Part shown: one piece after another, positions 57,296 to 64,000 of the stretch
How the letters are laid out: the number at the start of each line of letters is the position of its first letter
Numbering within the stretch: the first letter of the stretch is position 1
Origin: Persicaria tinctoria
Taxonomy: Eukaryota > Streptophyta > Magnoliopsida > Caryophyllales > Polygonaceae
Direction: 5' to 3'
DNA: 64,000 bases
NCBI GenBank assembly: GCA_037127255.1
Contig: JBANSL010000004.1
Location: 33,548,467-33,612,466, forward strand
The notes under the pieces: generated by a model
Database searches by the model: none
What the model was told of the DNA's origin: nothing
What the model saw: the letters and a program-made list of their open reading frames with translations, nothing else
Program-made: the position numbers and the translations under genes

Positions 57296-57403
57296 TGAAG
57301 TTAGGGGTAAAAATGTCAATTTTGGACATTTTGCAAAACCCACTATGAAAATGGACATTTTGCAAAACAGCCCCCTTATTTTGGACGGTTAGCAAAAAAA
57401 TCC
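57296..57403 (-). mobile_element. MULE B right terminal region
   Basis: It contains GGACATTTTGCAAAACCCAC, GGACATTTTGCAAAACAGCC and GGACGGTTAGCAAAAAAATCC at the end. These are inverted counterparts of the three GCNAAATGTCC words at the left end. Confidence 0.85.
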
Positions 57404-57579
57404 TTAATTTTCTGCCTTTTACATTTCACTTGAACACAGTTTAATGATGGTTTGAAAATTGAAACCTAGCAAATATTATAAAATTGAATCTAATTAATTA
57501 ATACGTAGACTTAAAAACAAGTTAGTTAATTATGCACTAGATCCCCATAAAGATGTAAAACTGAATCAAATAATATTTT

Positions 57580-57639
<60 letters not shown>
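57404..57639. repeat. Tandem duplication, copy 2, right part
   Basis: It begins with the right target duplicate TTAATTTTC (57404-57412) and continues as the counterpart of about 44889-45163. It lacks a short AGTATAAATATTTCACTAGG-containing segment present in copy 1. It ends in (TA)n at 57587-57639. Confidence 0.9.
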
Positions 57640-57642
<3 letters not shown>

Positions 57643-58014
57643 AAGCTTTAAAATGTAAAACATCCTTAACGTGTAAAATTTACTTATGATGTAAAATTTT
57701 GGGTTGGGGTGCGCGGGTCAGAAAAATAGGAAAAAAAACCGAACTAAACCGGGAAAAAACCGGACTAAACCCTAATCTCTCTCACTCCTGATCGATCGCC
57801 GACCATACCTGCTTGTCTCCTCCATCCGCTCCCATAGCGGGTCTTCGATGGCGCTATGTTTGTCTCCTCCATCCGCTCCCATGGCAACGCCGCTTCGTTT
57901 TCTCCACTCTCGGTCCCTCTCTGCTCGCAATCTCCCTCGCTCGCTTGCACTCGCGCTCGCACACTCCCTCGCTCGCTTGCACTTGCTCCCTCGCTCCTTG
58001 ATCGATCGCCGGTC

Positions 58015-58082
<68 letters not shown>

Positions 58083-59985
58083 GTTCTTCAGAATGTAAGC
58101 GAAATCTGCTTTCGAATTGGAAATTTCACTTTTTGATTCGAAGTGTTGTGCTTTGAATCTGCTTTCGAATTGGAAATTTCACTTTTTGATTCATAATGTG
58201 ATTAGTTTTGGTGTGTCTGTTGCGCCTTGAGCCTATGAGAATGAGTTTAGTTTTCCTGTTATGATTTTGTGGCTGTTGATTTGCGAATCACTTTGAATTA
58301 AGAATTTCTGTGAACCTTGAAGAAGACCATGTCAGCTCACTAGGAAATTTTGATGGATGGGTGATGATTGATATTTTGAATAGCAGATTAGCAGTCAAGG
58401 CAGTCACTCATCTAGAGTTTGATTTTGTTGGCTGCTTAATGCCTTTTGCTCCTCCGTTAGTCCTCATTTCAGCCTGTGGATTGTTGTTCATGTATTTGTT
58501 AGTCATTCATGATTGTCTTACAATTGAACAAACACTGATGGCTACTAATTTTATCATCCTTTTAATGCACTTTTTTTTAAATAGTTGGTAGGTTTTAACA
58601 TTAAGATCCATAAGCTCAAATAGAAAAGAGCACCCGGGCAATTGTTGTTTGGGAGTTTGGTGATTCCACTCCACTTGGATCTATGTGATTAGTTTTCATA
58701 GTTTTAATGTGTAAAGTGTGCTATTTACAAATCATGTTCCTTTGTGCATAATTCAGTGATTGTATTGAGTTTTACCATGCAATCAGTTCATTATTCCCTG
58801 CCGACTATTGAAGCTTATGGTTAAGAATAATAGGTCTTAAATGATTCGACGCTTCTGTATGAGCAATTACTGTGGCAAAGATCTTGTTTAAAACACGCTT
58901 GTCTGGTTATGTGCTGTTCCAAATTAAGTGGAGAACAATATGGGGATGCTTGTCTGGTTATGTGTTGTTGCAAAGATCTTGTTTAAAACATGGAGGAGGA
59001 ATCTCAGTGATTCACAGTGAGTATGTACTCTTTAATATGCACGGGTTGCAACCTTGAAGCCAAAATCAAGATAAATCTCAGTGAGTTTGTGTTGTTTTAT
59101 GTTCAATTTTTACAGCTCATCAGCAGATTTGGTGAGAAGGTCAAGGAGCTCTACTGCCTAATTTCAAATCTATTGGTGATCAATTTCACTGTGAGTTGAA
59201 TCGCAACGAGTAGTTCTTTGCAGATGTTTTTTAGTATGAAGACAAGTAGTTCAAAGTTTCATTGCTTTTATACATGGTTGTTGATCAATATAAATGCTTG
59301 TAATTATATTCAGTCCGCAGTTTCCCTCAAATTTCTTTCGTCTTATGATTTGGGGCTGTTTTTTTATGGTTGATTCATGGATATTTTTAAGTTTTTAAAG
59401 TCTAATTCATTTGATATATGTGAGTTTAATTATCATCTCTCCTCTTCCAGCAATAAATGCAACTCTTTTATACTGGAGGCCACTGGGAAGAAGTATTAAT
59501 GCGTTGCGAAGTCTCCTTCTCCGTCATCCTTGCCTTTGCGGCCTGGACATCTTGTTAGATTGGGCTGAATGCAATGAAGGTGTGGGGCTAGGCTGATAGG
59601 GGAGGGCTTGTGCAACCGGGTGTCTTCGTGTGGAGGGCGGTGCCTGTCCTCGGGTCCTTGTGGGCACGTGTGGCAGTAGCGCAAAGTTGTTGCCTTGCAG
59701 GTTGTGCTCCCATGTGTGCTGCGTTTTTAAGCAAATTTGTTTCTCCGTGATATTGAACTTAAAGTTTGCCATTGATGTTGAATGAAATATGCTTTAATGG
59801 GATTGAATCATTGTACACTTCTGGAGATTGTTAAAATCTACTTTTATTTATTTATCAGTGAAGCTTATTTGATTATTTGATGTAGATTAAACGGTAGATT
59901 ATTAATTTGTAGTGATTCTTAAGTATGAAAACTTTTATGCCTTTACATAACGATTTACAAACTCTAGCACTGCCTAAATTTTGTT
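57640..59985. other. Gene-poor region with microsatellite and short duplications
   Basis: It begins with TAAAATGTAAAACATCC and GTAAAATTTACTTATGATGT phrases. A C-rich, 5'UTR-like stretch with the short repeat TGTCTCCTCCATCCGCTCCC follows (57812-57880), then (CT)n at 58017-58079. A block of about 57 bases (CTGCTTTCGAATTGGAAATT) is duplicated in tandem at 58105-58190, and TGCTTGTCTGGTTATGTG occurs twice near 58895-58960. No convincing coding sequence was found. It may be the 5' part of a transcribed but degraded gene. Confidence 0.45.
58017..58079. repeat. (CT)n microsatellite
   Basis: 63 bases of CT repeat. Open frames through it (Leu-Ser runs) are artefacts. Confidence 0.97.
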
Positions 59986-60089
59986 TGATTTTGATGCATT
60001 TTTTGGCTGTTTTGGGACTGTAAAACAGATGCAAATTGTGAAGAACTGGAGGTTGGAGCTTATCTGCCTGGATAATCATCAGAAAGCTG

Positions 60090-60325
60090 AAACAGGTTAC
60101 AGATTTCAGTTCTATCCAAACGGATGTTGGGGGATCTACCTATGATCTGTTTAATGGTTTGACATTCACTAAGACTAATGATGTACAGCAAGATCAAGTG
60201 AAAAAATCATGCCAAAATGATATAATTATTGATAGGCAAAGGATTAAGGAGACTGATGAATACAAGCGTGCCATGGAAGAAGAAGTGAAGGCAAGACAGT
60301 GAGAGTTGCAGATTCAGGCAATTTG
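60090..60325 (+). pseudogene. Decayed exon of an unidentified gene
   Basis: One frame reads as ordinary protein: TDFSSIQTDVGGSTYDLFNG, then FTKTNDVQQDQVKKSC, then RQRIKETDEYKRAMEEEVKA, before a TGA followed in frame by ELQIQAI. The stop fits a CGA-to-TGA change. The charged helical RIKETDEYKRAMEEE segment looks like a conserved family I cannot name. No flanking exons were found. Confidence 0.4.
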
Positions 60326-60650
60326 AGTTCCTAATACTGTTGATTCAATTTAATATGGCAGGTGAATGGTAAAATTTTAGCCTTTTAGTTATTTAATATT
60401 AAACAGCAATATCAATGGATTTCAGGATTTCGTAGCGATACTTAGAGTTTTAGATGCGGTTAACTTTAGAAATGATGGTTTTATTGATCTTGTTTTTGTT
60501 TCCGGGATGTAACCACAAGAAGTGATTACGATTGATCATGAACTAGGATGAAAGAAACCAAACCCAGAAGATAATCACACTTCACCTATAAAGGACCACC
60601 CTTCAAATGTGACACAATTAAGCAAATCCAAACTATGATAGAATATTTGT

Positions 60651-60720
60651 GGCCTATTAGCTCAATTGGTAGAGCGATGTGCGTATGCACAAAGATGTGG
60701 GTTCGAATCCCACATAGGTT
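60651..60720 (+). other. tRNA-like sequence (A box and B box), left arm of inverted pair
   Basis: 70 bases. Acceptor arms GGCCTAT / ATAGGTT pair with two G-U pairs; D stem GCTC/GAGC; T arm GTGGG-TTCGAAT-CCCAC. The A-box-like TTAGCTCAATTGGT and B box GGTTCGAATCC (60700-60710) are good RNA polymerase III promoter elements. The anticodon arm is abnormal: TGTG-CGTATG-CACA gives a six-base loop without a clear anticodon. It is therefore more likely a tRNA-derived element than a working tRNA gene. Confidence 0.6.
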
Positions 60721-61149
60721 ATATTATAAACAAGAACACACCAATCCCAAATTGTTAATCATGCACATTATAATCTTAGTTATGCACTTTTTAACCTTAA
60801 TTATGCACTTTTTAACCTTAAGTATGCACTTTAATTTGAAATTGTTATACGTAAAAAAATTGATTTCAAACGCACATCTATCAACCTAAATTATGCGAGA
60901 GGTGAAACCAAACTCTCAAAAGTAAAAAAAAAAAAACAAAATTAAAACATCGATTTCAAAAGCACATCTTTTGTCTTATCCATGCACATTATGATCTTAT
61001 TTTTGCACAATTGTATAATAAATCTGCACAATTGTATCTTACTTTTGCAGAATTGTAGTTTAAATTTGCACAATTGTATCCTACTTTTGCACACTTGTAT
61101 TCTAAATGTGCACATTACAATTTTATTTTCACACTTTATGTTCTTATAT

Positions 61150-61541
61150 TTGCACTTGAAAGTTGCACAAAAGCACTTTAAAATTGCACAAATGCACTTT
61201 AAAGTTGCACAAATGCACTTCACAGTTGCACACATACACCTAACAGTTGCACAAATGCACTACACAGTTGCACAAATGCACTTGACAGTTGCACAAATGC
61301 ACTACACAGTTTCACTTTATGTTCTTATATTTACACATTACGATTTTATTTTTGCACTTTATACTCTTATTCATGAAGAGAAACATCGAACTTCTAAGCG
61401 ATAAACATATATAGCTGCACAAATGCACTTCACAGTTGCACTTTATGTTCTTATATTTGCACATTACGATTTTATTTTTGCACTTTATACTCTTATTCAT
61501 GAAGAGAAACATCGTACTTCTAAGCGATAAACATATATAGC
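61150..61541. repeat. TGCACAAATGCACTT repeats and a direct duplication of about 125 bp
   Basis: Units of about 24 bases (GTTGCACAAATGCACTTCAC) recur about seven times at 61150-61315. The block from CACTTTATGTTCTTATATTT to GATAAACATATATAG at about 61313-61414 is repeated at about 61439-61540 with few differences. Related TTTTGCACAATTGTAT phrases lie at 61003-61110. Confidence 0.88.
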
Positions 61542-61609
61542 CTGTGCGGGGTTTGAACCCGCATCTTTGTGCGTAGGCACAATGCTCTACCATTTTGAGC
61601 TAATAGGCT
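61539..61609 (-). other. tRNA-like sequence, right arm of inverted pair
   Basis: 71 bases on the minus strand: acceptor AGCCTAT / ACAGGCT (one mismatch), D stem GCTC/GAGC, T arm GCGGG-TTCAAAC-CCCGC. The anticodon arm TTGTG-CCTACG-CACAA again has a six-base loop, as in the left arm. The shared defect suggests common descent after loss of tRNA function. Confidence 0.6.
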
Positions 61610-61759
61610 TTAGTACAAAAACTTGAAAAGGCTGAAGTAGAACAATTTGGAAAAGAACTTATATCTAAATCCTCGTTTACCAACCAAACAGATCTGTAAC
61701 ATCCAGGTGGGGACACAATACTTGGGATTTATGAGCATCAAGCCATCAACGCATCTTTG

Positions 61760-62115
61760 AAGCCTATAAAGGCACTGATCGACAAGTGCCGATTAGTTCA
61801 TTCAACAACAAAAACTTTAATATCCAGAACCTCTCCTTAGGATCGAAATCACTAGGTTTAAGATCTCTCTTTATAGATGAATGCTTCCCAACGAATTGAA
61901 GTACCTGAAATGCAACAACATAAACTTTCATAGCCATAGCAACAACAACAAATGTCGAGGGTTTCCAGGCAAAAGCTAGGGCTGGTTTCATCAAATCCTT
62001 CTAGCATTCTAAGCTCCTCCTTGAGGTCAGGGTCCTTGAATATGATCAAGTGCAATCCTAAAAAAGATGAACTCCACTCCTTCATGAAGGATGTAAGATC
62101 AGCCTGAAGTGCACC
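61760..62115 (-). other. Possible exon of an unrecognised minus-strand gene
   Basis: After an acceptor-like CACTTCAG at about 62107, the minus strand reads ADLTSFMKEWSSSFLGLHLI then FKDPDLKEELRMLEGFDETS then PSFCLETLDI, with a possible donor (TTTCAG/GTACTTC) near 61904. The text looks protein-like but I do not recognise it, and no adjoining exons are secure. Confidence 0.25.
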
Positions 62116-62184
62116 TATTACAATATGTACAAAGACCCATCAGTATAAAGGTCAGCAACACTGAAAACATTTTCGAAAGACAAT

Positions 62185-62765
62185 CAATTTCCGAATTATA
62201 GATTATAATTTCAGATTTCATATTATAGATTTATATAATTTCAGATTAACTAGTACATATTTTCAGTTTACAGATTTTCACATTTTCAAATTTACAGATT
62301 ACAGATTATAATTTCAGATTTTCATATTACAGATTTGTATATATTCAGATTACAGATTCACTAGTACATATTTTCAGATTATATAATATCAAGATTACAT
62401 ATTTTTGGTTTACAGATTTTCAAATTTACAGATTACATATTATAATTCCAGATTTCATATTACAGATTTATATAATTTCAGATTACAGATTAACTAGTAC
62501 AGATTTTCAGATTATATAATATCAGATTACATATTTTCAGTTTATAGATTTTCAAATTTACAGACTACAGATTATAATTCAGATTTTCATATTTTTAGAG
62601 AGAGTTACAGATTCTAAGTTCAGTTGCAATGTGTATAATTTCAGATTACAGATTAGCTAGTACAGATTTTCAGATTATATAATATCATATTACAGATTTC
62701 CAAATTGACAGATTACTGATTATAATTCAGATTTTCATATTTTTAGAGAGAGTTACAGATTCCAA
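62185..62765. repeat. Degenerate CAGATT-rich simple repeat
   Basis: TTTCAGATT, TTACAGATT and TATAATTTCAGATTTTCATA recur dozens of times with variable spacing. Longer phrases such as TTAACTAGTACA recur at about 62242, 62350 and 62490. AT-rich, not coding. Confidence 0.9.
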
Positions 62766-64000
62766 GTGCAGTGGAAATTTGGAAGTTCAAATCAACAATA
62801 AAGTAGCCAAAATATTAAACTTTGGAATCAGATTTTCAAGCAAGTCAGTGAAAATGAACTTCTGATTCATTATTACACAAATTGAAAGATTGTCACAAAC
62901 TCACAATTAGGAGGACCCCGACATACATCATCTTAAGAGATTAAGGTTGTGAGGGTACTTGTACAAGACCAGTACTTACCGAACTCAAATCAGCTAGGAA
63001 TAAAACACTAACCTTTCTCTTCTTTTTTTTATAGCAAAAACACTAACCTTTCTAATGCTTCTTGTCAGCTCTAACCATTCAGGTATCAATTTCCCCATAG
63101 ATTTAGCATTTTTTAGGACCCCTTTAGAGTATTGATAGGCAAACAGAAAAATTGAGACTTGAGAGTGCAAACAAATATCTTGAATAGGAAGATCAAGTTT
63201 GTCAAGGACTATGTTCTAAAATAAACACAAAATCAAACTCGTCGCTTGAATCACCAATGTCAGGAAAAGGAAAGAACTGAGTAGGCTCAGGGCAATGGAG
63301 AACAAAATCAGTGCTTGCTGAAGAAGAAGAAGGAACAAAATCATTTCAAAGGAACAAAATCATCAGAGGGATGCTCAGAAGAACGAAAGTATTAATCTGA
63401 TCATCATTAGAGGCAAAGAATCAGACATTGCATTCATAAATCAATTGAGCTGATACTTGAAAGTAACAATTCACCCAAATGCCAGACAAAACTCCTACAT
63501 CAAAATCCAAGGCATCCATCTTCAGCTCCGAAACCAGAAAGTCACAGAAAATGAAAACTGAAATTGATCATGGAATGCGGGAAAGGAAAATCAAACCTTC
63601 AAGTTGTTGTACTTTTCGTAGAGCTTCTTGTACAGTACCTCCATCTGAAATCAAGAGGAGCACAAACATCTGACAAAAGGTTACTAAAATTGCAATCCAT
63701 AATCCTCCAATCTATATATCCTTTACTTAAAAAACCACTAATTAGCCTCAACAAAAGGCAAAGGCTAGAACTGATGAACTGTGAAGATTTTAAGAGAACT
63801 TTGGTGCAGCAAGCATCATAGTTTCAATCAAATGCTATAACTGATGAACAAATAAAAAATGTATTGTAGTTTCATTCAGTCATTTTAACAAACACCTTAT
63901 GAGCAACACACACGAAGAGCAACAGCTGCTGCATCACAGATGTATCATAGTTTCACAAGCTATGGTGCATGCGCTGTATCATAGTTTCATTCAGTATTTT
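62766..64000. other. No recognised feature
   Basis: Open stretches at 63479-63673 and 63564-63821 show no known domain, weak codon character and no supporting splice structure. A CATAGTTTCA(T)TCAGT phrase repeats near the right edge (about 63865-63995). Confidence 0.4.

Larger units (their letters stand above)
45868..57403. mobile_element. MULE B: complete Mutator-like element, 11.5 kb
   Basis: It is flanked by a perfect 9-bp target duplication, TTAATTTTC (45859-45867 and 57404-57412), the length typical of Mutator elements. The pre-insertion site survives in the neighbouring duplicate. The termini are imperfect inverted repeats: left GAAATTATTTAGCCAAATGTCC; right, reverse complemented, GGATTTTTTTGCTAACCGTCC. 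Further in, TTTTGCAAAATGTCCA occurs on both sides. It encodes a DUF1985-Ulp1 gene (+) and a MuDR-type transposase gene (-) that converge at 52.5-53.3 kb. Tandem arrays lie outside both genes (46.6-48.1 kb and 55.87-56.93 kb). Confidence 0.93.
60651..61609. mobile_element. 0.96-kb unit bounded by inverted tRNA-like sequences (possible novel non-autonomous element)
   Basis: The two tRNA-like sequences face each other as imperfect inverted repeats of about 70 bp around 0.8 kb of AT-rich DNA filled with TTGCACAA / TGCACTT motifs. No flanking target duplication was recognised and no protein is encoded. It may be a transposable unit or just two related tRNA-derived insertions. Confidence 0.35.

Noticed and set aside
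57848..58156. Leu/Ser-rich proteins of 80-100 residues
   Set aside because: They are translations of the (CT)n microsatellite.
60651..61609. Two functional tRNA genes
   Set aside because: Both have a six-base anticodon loop and no unambiguous anticodon, and acceptor stems with weak or mismatched pairs.

Overview
This window looks like nuclear DNA from a flowering plant, most likely a eudicot; I cannot name the species. The evidence is spliced genes with GT-AG introns, an Athila-type Ty3/gypsy retrotransposon with a tRNA-Asp primer site, an L1-type LINE with a plant-type RNase H, Mutator-like elements (MULEs) encoding Ulp1-like proteases, a Stowaway MITE and CCCTAAA telomere-like motifs. Nearly all of the window is transposon. 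The one clear ordinary host gene is a family S28 (Pro-X carboxypeptidase-like) serine peptidase gene at 40.9-43.6 kb.

Layout. (1) 1-13814: two copies of one non-autonomous Athila-like LTR element in opposite orientation. Copy 1 (+) runs from the tail of its 5' LTR to its 3' LTR (5174-7467). Copy 2 (-, 7468-13814) has its LTR at the right and stops abruptly at copy 1. Both encode gag plus aspartic protease joined to an integrase-tail-like segment; reverse transcriptase, RNase H and the integrase core are absent. TCGANN hexamer repeats fill both the LTRs and the coding linker. (2) 13839-15747: a probable solo Ty3/gypsy LTR on the minus strand. (3) 15748-38687: a region I interpret as one large MULE (MULE A). 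It holds two paralogous RING-H2 genes, a small two-exon gene, a Ulp1-like pseudo-protease gene and a MuDR-type transposase gene. A 6-kb LINE (14-bp target duplication) and a hAT-like MITE (8-bp target duplication) are inserted in it. The right end is visible at 38.6-38.7 kb; the left end is not. (4) 38.7-43.6 kb: AT-rich spacer, a Stowaway MITE and the S28 gene. (5) 44.3-57.64 kb: a tandem duplication of about 0.92 kb, whose second copy is split by a complete 11.5-kb MULE (MULE B, 45868-57403) with a perfect 9-bp target duplication. The first copy preserves the uninterrupted target. MULE B has a Ulp1 gene with an intact catalytic triad and a convergent transposase gene. (6) 57.6-64 kb: microsatellites, a decayed exon-like remnant, a unit of about 0.96 kb bounded by inverted tRNA-like sequences, a degenerate CAGATT-rich repeat and no recognised intact gene.

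The most interesting signal is that MULE A and MULE B are both saturated with short TGACA-centred motifs (TGCTGACAC, TGGTGACA, TGATGACA). These lie in spacers, introns, tandem arrays and even exons, and I do not see this density in the LTR or host segments. MULE A has a second dispersed motif, TTGCTCAACA / TTGCACAACA. Together with the DUF1985-Ulp1 and transposase genes, this recalls Arabidopsis VANDAL MULEs, whose VANC anti-silencing factor recognises short motifs clustered in the element's own noncoding DNA. Many of the coding breaks in these elements are TGG-to-TGA/TAG or C-to-T changes, as expected for heavily methylated, ageing transposons.
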